A DNA stretch of 64,000 nt from assembly GCA_965153355.1 (NCBI GenBank), contig OZ231127.1, positions 20,460,001-20,524,000 of the forward strand, given 5' to 3'. Of the stretch, positions 46,936 through 57,000 are shown one piece after another (within the stretch, counting starts at the first letter, position 1; every line of letters begins with the position of its first letter). The notes under the pieces are model-generated. The model was not told the origin of the DNA, made no database searches, and worked only from the letters and a program-made list of their open reading frames with translations. The position numbers and the translations under genes were made by a program. The DNA is from Flaccisagitta enflata. Taxonomy: Eukaryota; Chaetognatha; Sagittoidea; Aphragmophora.

Positions 46936-47420
46936 TTGAATATGTTTCTAGAAAACCTAGATACTAAAAAAAACAAAAAAAAAAAAAACAAATTAATCTT
47001 CATCAAAAAATTTTCAAGATGAGCGCAGTCTGGTTACTGTAGCTCTAATCGTTTAGAAGTTACAGGCAAAACAGTAAACCTATATCCACAATGATTGATT
47101 CAGCAAAATTTGTGAAACCAAGTCATCCTTATCGAAATAAAAAGCTGTATAGAGAGCTTCAAATATTGATAACTCAAATCATATGATATAGGCTGGGCTT
47201 ATTTTGGCCATTTTGAAGTACCTCCAAGTGATTTTCCTTTTCTTCATGCATAATTGGTGCCCAGTCTACTCACATAATCAATTCGAACATGATCTTTGCA
47301 GAACGTCATTTTACAAAAATATTGCAATTTTTAGGCAAAACAAGATTTTTTTTCGCTTTTTTCCTACCACCACCACCAAAGCTTCAACTGAGCTTAGTCT
47401 TTTGTGCTTGTACCACGCAG
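46936..47420. other. No gene; mariner-MITE scrap
   Basis: CAAGATGAGCGCAGTCTGG and TTACTGTAGCTCTAATCG are the reverse of the internal repeat of the 45397 element. The rest is unique; short frames unsupported. Confidence 0.4.
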
Positions 47421-47421
47421 G

Positions 47422-47448
47422 TTGTTGTTTTTGTTGTTGTTGTTGTTT

Positions 47449-47536
<88 letters not shown>

Positions 47537-47584
47537 CGCCTTATGTAAAAAATGATTTGGTTAGTATCATTATTACTGTTTTGG

Positions 47585-47618
<34 letters not shown>

Positions 47619-47625
47619 GCTGTTT
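47422..47625. repeat. (TTG)n microsatellite, two blocks
   Basis: TTG at 47422-47536 and 47584-47620 with unique sequence between; further TTG-like sequence at 47996-48075 after the next element, suggesting it inserted into the tract. Confidence 0.95.
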
Positions 47626-47692
47626 TTGTTGTCGTTGTTAAGTTGTTGTCAACTTTTGTGGAGAATGATTTGGTTTGTATTTTTGATACTGT

Positions 47693-47992
47693 CAGGGCGT
47701 GTTTCTAGTGAGCGCTAAAAACGCGTTTGTTCCCGTGAAATGCGATGACAGTATGAACATATATTCAAGAATTTCAACTGTCGCACTAGTGAGTGAGCGA
47801 AGTGAGTGAGCGAGCCCGTTAATGGAGTGAGCGAGCGTAGTGAGCGTAGCGAGCGTAGTGAGCGTAGCGAGCGTAGCAAAGTGGAGCGCTGTGGAGTAAG
47901 TGAGCGGAGTGAGCGGTGCGAGCGAACAAACATAGCGAGCGACTGAGTGGCCCTTTAAAAACGCAATCGTCCCTGACTAGAAACGCCCCCTG
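47693..47992 (+). mobile_element. TIR element with GAGCGTAG minisatellite core
   Basis: Termini CAGGGCGTGTTTCTAGTGAG and the inverse CTAGAAACGCCCCCTG (about 20 bp, imperfect), next AAAAACGCG against CCTTTAAAAACGC; flanked by ACTGT on both sides (47688-47692, 47993-47997). The core 47785-47945 is made of GTGAGCGTAGCGAGCGTA units. No coding capacity. TIR resembles hAT, but the flanking repeat is 5 not 8 bp, so I leave the superfamily open. Confidence 0.75.
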
Positions 47993-48194
47993 ACTGTTGT
48001 CGTTTTTGCTTCTGCTGTTTCTGCTGCAGCAGCCGCCCTTGTTGTTGTCATTTTTATTGTTTTGTTGTTGTTGCTGCTAATGATCGCGTCAATTTCGGGA
48101 ACCCAAAGAGCACTGATTCAAACTGTCGGTTTCCTCATTCGTACGGGGGCGGATAAATCTGTTCTTCATCCCAATTAATCAGATGCAGTTATAG

Positions 48195-48392
48195 AGAAGG
48201 TCACTTGAGCATTTGGGCAGGAGCAGTGAGCTTAAACAGCTCAATGAGCCAAAAAAAATGAAAAGTCGCAAAAGCGTAAGATGGTGAGTGGTACCTGTGC
48301 TCTGTCAAAGTAGGTTGTGATTGAAATTGAGGGGGGGGGAGCAGGGCAGCGGCCCTGAAGGGATCGATGACCTATGCTTCCACACACGAGGA
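48195..48392 (-). mobile_element. Stem-loop scrap and composite fragment
   Basis: 48195-48240: GCATTTGGGCAGGAGCAGTG, inner part of a reverse stem-loop element. 48275-48392: AAGATGGTGAGTGGTACCTG, GGGCAGCGGCCCTGAAGGG, ATGACCTATGCTTCC, a left side of the ATGACCTATG composite subtype also seen at 52370. Confidence 0.55.
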
Positions 48393-48430
48393 AAAAAATG
48401 GTATTTTTTACTAAAAATTCACTGTACATA

Positions 48431-49028
48431 CAGGGTGTTTCATGCCAAATTAGATATAAGAAAACAATGTCATTCTGCTTCAAAAAAGGCAAAAATAGTT
48501 CTGAAAAAAAAATTCAAAGAGCACTCAAGCTTCAATTTTTTGCGTAAAAATTTCATGGGTTTGGGTCCATTTTCTTGGCCACAACATCAATTTTAAGTAA
48601 AATGAGCATTTAAAGGAGAAGCTCTTTTAACATAATTTTGATTGTGAAAATTCTTCTTTGAAGTGCTCTCATTCCTTAACGGTTTGAGCCACAGATGCTA
48701 GATTGGTCTAAAATTAATGAAAATTTGATGAGCTTTAATTTGAGACCAATCTGACATCTGTTACTGAAACCCCTTAGAAATGAGAGCGCTTAAAAAAAAA
48801 AAAAAAAAAATTTTAAATCAAAATCATGTCAAAAAAGCTTCTTTTAAAAGTGCTCTTTTTACTTCAATTTGATATTGCGGCCAAAGTATTTGACCCAAAC
48901 CCATGAAATTTTTACACACAAAAATCAGAGCTCAAGAGCTCATTGAATCTTTTTTCAGATTTTTTTTTGCATTTTCAGAAGCAGAATGGCATCGTTTTCT
49001 CATATCTATTTTGGCATGAAACATCATG
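48431..49028. mobile_element. Palindromic mariner-like MITE, 598 bp
   Basis: Both halves are inverted copies: left CAGGGTGTTTCATGCCAAAT against right ATTTTGGCATGAAACATCATG; CATTCTGCTTC against GAAGCAGAATGG; ATTTCATGGGTTTGGG against CCCAAACCCATGAAAT; centre GATTGGTCTAAAATT against TTTGAGACCAATC near 48700-48750. TA flanks both ends. No coding. Confidence 0.88.
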
Positions 49029-49290
49029 TATCACAATGACGTTCTACCAAAATCGTGCTAGTATCGATTTTGCGAGTAGATGTGACTCCAATTATATCAG
49101 TGGAACATGAAAAGTGCTTGGAGCAAGATCTTTTTCTTAAATGGTTCTGGTGGATCCAGCCTAATATGTGAGGTAAAAACATCAAATTACCCCCTAGCAC
49201 TTTCAGTATGATATTTTGGTCAGCCATTGGTGAAAAAGATAAATCAAATACTAAGGTGTCGGTACACTTTTTTCCAACATTGTAAGCACT
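49029..49290. other. No gene seen
   Basis: Unique sequence; contains no supported exon. Confidence 0.4.
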
Positions 49291-50008
49291 TCCAGGCCTC
49301 AATTTCAGTGCATCCCTCTGCGCCCCAAGTCCGTTCCCCAGCCCTTAAATAAGATCTCCAGGCCCTAAATTTAACATCTAGGCCTAAAATTCACCCCGCC
49401 AATCTTCCCTCAAGTTCTCAAATCTTTCCTTTTTGGGCAGCGGCCCCGAAGGGCCGATGTTCTGTAGAACACGGAGGGAATTTCCAGACATCTGTCTCTC
49501 AGTCCGTCCATCCTTTTGTCTGTAGGTCCCTCTATCTGCCTTTCCATTCCTCCTTCCATCCGTCCCCCCCTGTTGGCCATCATGACCTAAAATATGCCCT
49601 CCCAGCCCTCAATTTAGCCCTCTAGGCCTCAAATCAGTCTTCCAGGCTTCATAGCAACCCACCTCACCTCAAATCTAACCTCCATACCTCAAATCTGCCC
49701 TCAAGACCTTCAATTAGCCCTCCAAACATCAAATCCGCCCTCCATGGCTCAAATCTTACCTCAAAACCTCAAATCTGCTCTCCAAGCCTTAATTCTGCCC
49801 TACAGCCTTCAAATATGCCTTCAGTGGCCTATATCAGTCATTTTAGGCCAGAAAAATGCCCCCTCATGAAGACTGGAAATTCCGCCCTCTGTTCTACAGG
49901 ACATTGGCGCTTTGGGGCCGCAGCCCTGCTCTCACTCCACTTCTTTACTCAATAACTTCCAGCAGGGCATCGCTGACCATATACAATCCTTGGATGAATA
50001 GTGACATC
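49291..50008 (-). mobile_element. Composite element copy 6 with extra core upstream
   Basis: 49291-49430 is isolated CCAGGCCCTAAATTT-type core. 49432 onward: TTTTTGGGCAGCGGCCCCG, AAGGGCCGATGTTCTGTAG, core 49570-49850 of about 20-bp CTCCAGACCTCAAATCTGCC units, inverse arm GGAAATTCCGCCCTCTGTTC, TACAGGACATTGGCGCTTTG, GGGCCGCAGCCCTGC, terminal GCAGGGCATCGCTGACCATA and ATCCTTGGATGAATAG. Confidence 0.82.
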
Positions 50009-50270
50009 TCGTCCGTCCTCCATCTGTGCCTCAGATATGCCCTCTAGGCCTCAAGCCTAAAGTTCCTATTTTAAATTTGATTTCCAAGCCTCAAATATGC
50101 CCGCAAGCCCAAAAATGAAATCCTAAACAGTCATGTGACAGTCATGTCATGTCATGTCCCAACAGTCATGTCCCAACAGTCATGTCCCAAAATATGTCCC
50201 TCGGGGTGTCTTGAAATTCACCCCTGTGTCCTTCAGGACATCCACCCTTTGCCACAGCTCTGCACTCTCT
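50009..50270 (-). mobile_element. Composite element, second right half
   Basis: Core-like CTCTAGGCCTCAAGCC, a small CAGTCATGTC repeat (50140-50190), then GTCTTGAAATTCACCCCTGT, GTCCTTCAGGACATCCACCC and TTTGCCACAGCTC. Confidence 0.65.
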
Positions 50271-50280
50271 TATTTACTTT

Positions 50281-50465
50281 GTAGTTGTGGACGCGCAACT
50301 CTTTAAGAGGCTTTGTCCAATCATCCGTCCATCCGTCCGTTCATCCATTTGTTTTTGGAATTTTAGAACCTATTTGTTTATATGTCTGTGTTGGAAAGGG
50401 GGTTGGGTGTGGATGGGGGTTGGCTGCCCCTGCCCACCCGTCCGCATCAATATTGTGAACCTGCG
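50281..50465 (+). mobile_element. Stem-loop element, short copy
   Basis: Hairpin AGTTG-TGGACGCG-CAACT (50283-50300), CTTTAAGAGGCTTTGTCC, ATCCGTCC tetranucleotides, TGCCCCTGCCCACCC, GTCCGCATCAATATTG (far arm GTCC...CA). Confidence 0.72.
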
Positions 50466-50591
50466 TCGCTTGTTCCATGTGTGATCTTTTGATGTTTATT
50501 CACATTTCTTTTCTCTGTATAATAAAATTGCAAATAATTTCTCACATAAGATATAATATTTTTTACTGCCTTCTTTCTTTTTCATTTCTAG

Positions 50592-50822
50592 GCTCTCAAT
50601 CATTTATGGCATAGCTCATTTGGCCATTCATCAAGCCTGTTTTCAAGCTGTTGGAAACTGCGAGGAAAAACATGGACTAGACGTCAACTCGCTTCACGAC
50701 TTGCAGGACAAATATTCGACACTGTATCTTGCGACAGGAATTATGGTCATTTCGGAGGGAATCCTGCGAGGCTTTCAAATCTTCTTCCAAAGCACGGAAA
50801 TCAAAATCATGGCAAAATTCAT
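50592..50822 (+). CDS. Membrane-protein exon 1 of 2 seen (internal)
   Basis: Bounded by TTTCATTTCTAG (acceptor ending 50591) and GTAAGA (donor at 50823). The 231-nt frame starts one base into a codon: LSIIYGIAHLAIHQACFQAV, then GNCEEKHGLDVNSLHDLQDK, YSTLYLATGIMVISEGILRG, FQIFFQSTEIKIMAKF. Two hydrophobic segments (LSIIYGIAHLAIH; LYLATGIMVISEGIL) flank a hydrophilic loop with two Cys, like a small multi-pass membrane protein. The exon ends after AT, and the next exon supplies G to restore Met. I do not recognise the family. Earlier exons are not located. Confidence 0.82.
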
Positions 50823-51332
50823 GTAAGAATAAACAAAGATGAAAACAAAAATAAAAGCAGTCTTACTTAAGGCCTATGCAACCTTTATTGATAATTGGGG
50901 TCTGGGCCTGAATGACTTTGAGAAAAAAAAGTAACAGAGACACGGAGAGACGCACACACACATGCACAGGCACATAAACGCCCCCACAGTTGAGATAGCA
51001 AGTCAAAAGCAGTTATAGGCTGCAGTAGCTGTATCATGCTATAACAGATACCAATTCATGGTCCCTTTCACATGTTTTTTTTTCTTATGTTGGCAATAAA
51101 AAAATACCTCCTATAACAGATAAAACTTGTTGGTCCCTTGAGATCCGTTAGAGCAGGGTTCAACTGTATTGCTCTTTGTTTTGCACACCCATTGGTCACG
51201 ATGTGTAAATGCTCTGTTGTAACAGTGGCAATAAAAGAGGGGAAAAAAAATCCAAACAGGCATTTATTTCAATGTCACTGTTTATCTTGTACCTTATCTG
51301 GTATCTTTTTTATCCTACCTCTTGCCCTACAG

Positions 51333-51471
51333 GAATCAAGTAAACATCATTTTGCTCATGTGCTCTGGCTTCACTTCCATCAGTGAGCTCAATGGTCTCA
51401 CAATCTTCTTCCACACTAATGCTGCTGGAATAGCTGTTGCCTATGTCCAAAGAAACCTTGGAAAGTGGTTG
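51333..51471 (+). CDS. Membrane-protein exon 2 of 2 seen
   Basis: Acceptor CTTGCCCTACAG (ending 51332) and donor GTGAGT (51472-51477), 139 nt. The first G completes the Met split by the 510-nt intron; the frame then reads NQVNIILLMCSGFTSISELN, GLTIFFHTNAAGIAVAYVQR, NLGKWL, with a hydrophobic segment at each end. It ends in phase 0. Phase match with the previous exon is the main proof that both belong to one transcript. Confidence 0.85.
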
Positions 51472-51686
51472 GTGAGTATCTGCTAATTGCTAAACCATAT
51501 AATACCCAAGAGGCCGAACATTTTTTTGGCAGAACCAGGGTATGCATAAAATTAGGAGGGTGACTCATTTTGAATCCAAAAGGCTGCTCTTGCAGCGGGA
51601 AAAAAAGCAGTAAATGCAGTCGAAAATACATGATCCTGAATGTCTTTCTGTTTCAGTGTTTCTGTGTCTCTGGGTCACTGTCTCTC

Positions 51687-51745
<59 letters not shown>

Positions 51746-51867
51746 CACTGCCAATGCCCACCTGGACTTTAGGAGCTGTGTATCCTGCCTTGCTTCCTTG
51801 CTTCCTTTCTTTTAAATCTCTCCCCTTACCTCTTTTCTTTCTTTTTTCTTCCTTTCTTGCGTTCTTC

Positions 51868-51897
51868 TTTCTTTCTTTCTTTCTTTCTTTCTTTTGG

Positions 51898-51965
<68 letters not shown>

Positions 51966-51990
51966 TTTTTCTTTCTTACTCATTTTCTCT
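51868..51990. repeat. (TTTC)n microsatellite
   Basis: About 28 TTTC units interrupted by TTTTGG near 51893 and T-runs near 51965. Confidence 0.96.
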
Positions 51991-52284
51991 TTTTATTTAT
52001 TTCTTTCATTATTTCTTACTTTCAGTATTTCTTTCTTTCTATATTCCTATCTCTCCCTGACGAAAATTTATTAACTGTCACTTAAGAAAACTAGATTTAC
52101 TTTGTTACAGCCGTTTTTTTATTGTCACAATTCATTTAAAGCGTTTTTTTCAAGAAACAAGGCTGGATACTTGGCTACCTCGGTTGCGTGCAGCTTGGCA
52201 GGGGCAGAGATAGAAAACATAATTTGGGCATTTGGGAAGGAGCAGTGAGCTAGTAATGTTCATACAAGCTCAAATAGTCACAAA

Positions 52285-52846
52285 TGCATCAGATGGTCAG
52301 CGGTACACATTGCCCCTATGTTAGTTGATGAAATTGTGTGGTGGTTAGTGGGGCAGCAGCCCCAAAGGGGCTGCTGACCTATGCTTGGGGCTAGGATTTG
52401 AGCAGTGAGGTAAGGATTTAAGCCATGAGGTTAAGATTTGAACCTCAATGCTGGGATTTCAGCTATGACGCCTGGTTTGGAACCTTGAGACTGGGATTGG
52501 AGCAACAGCAATGGGATTAGAGCCTCAAGACTAGGATTGAAGCCCTGTGGCTAGTTTAGGAGCCTTATGGGTGAAAGTGGAGCCTCAAGGCTAGATTTTA
52601 AACTTCAAAGCTGGAATTGGAGCCTTGAGGCTGGGATTTGCGCTACAAGGCCGGGATAAGACCCATGACAATCAAATTGGAGGCTTGAGGCTTGAATACG
52701 AGGCCTGAGGCTAGGATTTGAGCTGGAGGCTACAAAGTGGGGGGATGGAGATGGAGGAGGAGAAGGAGAAAAAGGAGAAAGTTTCCCATATGTGTGAAAG
52801 TAAAGGTCATCAGCCCCTTTGGGGCCGCTGCCCAAAAGTAAGACAG
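52285..52846 (+). mobile_element. Composite element copy 7, ATGACCTATG subtype
   Basis: Left CATCAGATGGTCAGCGGTAC, ACATTGCCCC; inner arm GGGCAGCAGCCCCAAAGGGG then CTGCTGACCTATGCTTGGGG; core at 52388-52730 of about 22-bp units GGCTGGGATTTGAGCC; right arm GGTCATCAGCCCCTTTGGGG then CCGCTGCCCAAAAG. The inner arm CAGCCCCAAAGGGGCTG is itself a perfect palindrome. Confidence 0.82.
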
Positions 52847-52974
52847 GGACTGACCAACCAACAAAATAACAAACCGACTCTGTCTCTCTTTCTCTCTCTA
52901 TCTGAATCTCTCTTTCTCTCTCTTTCTGTTTCTTTCTTTCTCTCTCTTTCAGTCTCTGTCTGTCGTAATCGCGA

Positions 52975-53190
52975 GTGCCATTCTTTTTGGGCGGCAACCC
53001 AGAAGGGGTCGATGACCTGTGCTTTCACTTCTATGGGAAATTTTTCCCTCCTATTTTTCCCTCCTATTCATTCTCCTCCTACGCCTACGTCCGTCCCCCC
53101 CCCCTGTCTGTAATCCTAGCCTCAAGGTCCAAATCCCAGTCTCCAACTCCATGTTCCAGCTTTGAGGCTTGAATCCCATTCTCAAGGCAA
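52975..53190 (-). mobile_element. Composite element copy 8, partial
   Basis: TTTTTGGGCGGCAACCCAGA, AGGGGTCGATGACCTGTGCT, then GCCTCAAGGTCCAAATCCC core. No right arm seen. Confidence 0.6.
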
Positions 53191-53406
53191 TTTATGTTCT
53201 TCTTTCCTTACATGACTTTTCTCGAAATCTCTTCAAAAACGCTCTTCAAAAACAAACAACAATGAAGACCATAAAGAATTTCCCTCGACGTGACTCTACT
53301 CCTTCTGAAGAGGATGCATAATGTCATCCAATGCCAATGGCCGTGATTTGTCTTAAGTGATGCTCTCATTTTGATCTGCTGATCTTTTCATTCTGTTTTG
53401 TTTTAG

Positions 53407-53418
53407 ATCATGCCCTAA
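53407..53418 (+). CDS. Possible terminal micro-exon (I-M-P-stop)
   Basis: TTCTGTTTTGTTTTAG is a strong acceptor, and in the phase left by the 51333 exon the next codons are ATC ATG CCC TAA. This would finish the protein as GKWLIMP. Short and unconfirmed; a longer final exon elsewhere is equally possible. Confidence 0.25.
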   Translation: MMP

Positions 53419-54057
53419 TGAGTGATGGTCCGCGATTTCAATGCTTATCACATTCTTTTATGGTACCAATCCTGCGCGGAACAATATCCAACATGAGCAG
53501 GTGATTGATATCATTGTCCTGTCTAGACATAGTATGTTAATGTCGTAATTATTTCAATACTTTGTGCTGTAACTCAGATTCAAGGAACTGGAAAATTTTC
53601 TCATCATGACTTAATACATCAGTAATTATAAGAGGTTTAAAAAAAGTATGTATTGGTAACTAAATGAGTAATAACTTTGCAAGAGGGTTGCATTTCATTA
53701 ATAATCATAGAATCTAAGGGTGGTAATATACTTAAATTATGCTCCATAGCCCACTTCATTTTCCAGTTCTTTACCCATTTTTAACTTACCATATATCCAT
53801 CCAAATTATCTTCGATCATCATTGATTGTTCCCCAAATATTTTTTATTTATCACAAGTTACAAACGGCAGCTGTTTATTTACAAGATTTCTGAGCCCAAC
53901 TGCATGAATTTTAGGAACCACATAAGATTATGCCTCAATCATTTTCAAGTTAGTTATGGAGAAACTGAGACATACGCAATATGGCAGCAGGGATACAGGT
54001 GTCCAAATATGAGCATAAATGATTAATTGGTGGCTGCTAGACTGGACTTAGTGCAGT
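53419..54057 (+). other. No gene; possible 3' UTR
   Basis: AT-rich sequence. AATAAA at 54058-54063, at the array boundary, could be a poly(A) signal for the membrane-protein gene; inference only. Confidence 0.3.
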
Positions 54058-54061
54058 AATA

Positions 54062-57000
54062 AAAGGTGCCTGATGGGAACCTGCTGGGTGTCTGCTGGAC
54101 CCATCCCCACAATAGGAGGTGCCTGCTAGACAGTACAAAGTTAAGTATTAGGTGTCTGCGGGACCAAATCCCCAACACAGTAGTAGGTGTCTGCTGGTTG
54201 TCTGCTTGACACATTCCCACATTAGTAGAAAATGCCTGCTAGACATTTATAGAGTCAGTACAAAGTTAAGTATTAGGTGTCTTCTGGGTGTCTGCTGGAC
54301 CCATCCCCATTTTAGTAGAAGGTGTCTGCTGGGTGTCTGCTGGACCCATCCCCAACTTAGAAGTAGGTGTCTGCTAGACATTTATAGAGTCGTTACAAAG
54401 TTAAGTATTAGGTGTGTGCTGGGTGTCTGCTGGACCCATCCCTAACTTAGTAGAAGGTGTCTGCTGGGTGCCTGTTTAACCCATCCCCACATTGGTAGAA
54501 GGTGTCTGCTGGGTGTCTGCTGGACCCATCCCTAACTTATTAGTAGGTGTCTGCTTGGTGTCTGCTGGACCCATCCCCAACTTAGTAGTAGGTGTCTGCT
54601 GGGTGTCTGCTGATCACATCTGCACATTTGTAGAAGATGCCTGCTACACATTTATAGAGTTGGTACAAAGATAAGTATTAGGTGTCTGCTGGGTGTCTGT
54701 TGGACCTATCCCTATTTTAGTAGTGGGTGTCTGGTGGACACATCCCCACATTAGTAGTAGGTGCCTGTTAGACAAATTTTGAGTCAGTACAAAGTTGAGT
54801 ATCAGGTGTCTGCTGAGCGTCTGCTGGACCAATCCCCACATTAGTAGAAGGTGTCTGCTGGGTGTCTGCTGGACCAATCCCCACATTAGTAGAAGGTGTC
54901 TGCTGGGTGTCTGCTGGGTGTCTGCTGGACCAATCCCCACATTAGTAGAAGGTGTCTGCTGGGGTGTCTGCTGGACCCATCCCAAACTAAGTAGTAGGTG
55001 TCTGCTGGGTGTCTGCTAGACACATCCCCACATTAGTAGAAGATGCCTGCTAGATATTAAAAAAGTCGGTACAAAGTTATGTTTTAGGTGTCTGCTGAGT
55101 GTCTGCTGGACACATCCCCACATTAGTAGAAGGTGTCTGATGTGTGCCTGTTGAACCCATCCCCACATTAGTAGAAGGTGTCTGCTGAACCAATCCCCAC
55201 ATTATTAGAAGGTGTCTACTGGGTGTCTGCTGGACCCATCCCCAACTTAGTAGTAGGTGTCTGCTGGGTGTCTGCTAGACACATCCCCACATTAGTAGAA
55301 GGTGCCTGCTAGACAAATTTAGCGTTGGTACAAAGTTAAGTATTGGGTGTCTGATGTGTGCCTGTTTAACCCATCCGCAAATTAGTAGAGGTGTCTGCTG
55401 GGTGTCTGCTGAACCAATCCCCACATTAGTAGTAGGTGTCTGCTGGGTGTCTTCTGGACCCATCCCCAACTTAGTAGTAGGTGTCTGCTGGGTGCCTGCT
55501 GGTCCAATCCCCACATTAGTAGTAGGTGTCTGCTGGGTGTCTTCTGGACCCATCCCACACTTAGTAGTAGGTGTCTGCTAGACAAATTTAGCGTTGGTAC
55601 AAAGTTAAGTATTGGGTGTCTGATGTGTGCCTGTTTAACCCATCCGCAAATTAGTAGAGGTGTCTGCTGGGTGTCTGCTGAACCAATCCCCACATTAGTA
55701 GTAGGTGTCTGCTGGGTGTCTTCTGGACCCATCCCCAACTTAGTAGTAGGTGTCTGCTGGGTGTCTGCTGGTCCAATCCCCACATTAGTAGAAGGTGCCT
55801 GCTAGACATTCATAGTCAGTACAACTGTCTGATGGGTGTCTGCTGGACCCATCCCCAAATTAGTAGTAGTGTCCTGGATCCATCTTAGTAGTAGGTGTCT
55901 GCCGGGTGTCTGCTGGTCCAATCCCCACATTAGTAGAAGGTGCCTGCTAGACATTCATAGTCAGTACAACGTTAAGTATTTGGTGTCTGATGGGTGTCTG
56001 GACCCATCCCCAACTTAGTAGTAGGTGTCTGCTGGGTGTCTGCTGGTCCAATCTCACATTAGTAGAAGGTGCCTGCTAGACATTCATAGTCAGTACAACG
56101 TTAAGTCTTCTGATGGGTGTCTGCTGACCCATCAACTTAGTAGTAGGTGTCTGCTGGGTGTCTGCTGGTCCAATCCCCACATTAGTAGAAGGTGCTGCCA
56201 GACATTCATAGTCAGTACAACGTTAAGTATTGGGTGTCTGCTGTCGGCTGGGTGTCTGCTGGAACCCAGTCCTAGTCAGTAGTAGTAGGTGTCTGATGGG
56301 TGTCTGTGGATCCATCCCCAACATAGTAGTAGGTGTCTGCTGGGTGTCTGCTGGTCCAATCCCCACATTAGTAGAAGGTGCCTGCTAGACATTCATAGTC
56401 AGTACAACGTTAAGTATTTGGTGTGCTGAAGTAGGTGTCTGCTGGAGCCATCCCCAACTTAGAGTAGGTGTCTGCTGGGTGTCTGCTGGTCCAACTACAT
56501 TAGTAGAAGGTGAAGACATTCAGTCACAACCTGTCTGAGACCCATCCTCAACTTAGTAGTAGGTGCAGTCTGCTGGACAGGTGCCTGCTAGACATTCATA
56601 GTCAGTACAACGTTAAGTATTTGGTGTCTGCTGGGTGTCTGCTGGATCCATCCCCAACTTAGTAGTAGGTGTCTGCTGGGTGTCTGCTGGTCCAATCCCC
56701 ACATTAGTAGAAGGTGCCTGCTAGACATTCATAGTCAGACAGCTAAGTACTAGGTGTCTGATGGGTGTCTGCTGGATCCATCCCCAACATAGTAGTAGGT
56801 GTCTGCTGGGTGTCTGCTGTCCAATCCCCACATTAGTAGAAGGTGCCTGATGGACATTCATAGTCAGTACAACGTTAAGTATTTTTAGGCTGACCCATCT
56901 AAATTAGTAGTAGGTGTCTGATGGGTGTCTGCTGGATCCATCCCCAACTTAGTAGTAGGTGTCTGCTGGGTGTCTGCTGGTCCAACCCCACATTAGTAGA

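Larger units (their letters stand above)
51473..53406 (+). other. Probable intron carrying repeats
   Basis: If the exon at 53407 is real, this 1.9-kb intron holds (CTGT)n(CT)n at 51688-51740, (TTTC)n at 51868-51990, a reverse stem-loop far end at 52158-52235 (AAGGCTGGATACTTGGCTAC, GTTGCGTGCAGC), a composite copy at 52285-52846 and a partial one at 52975-53190. Confidence 0.4.
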
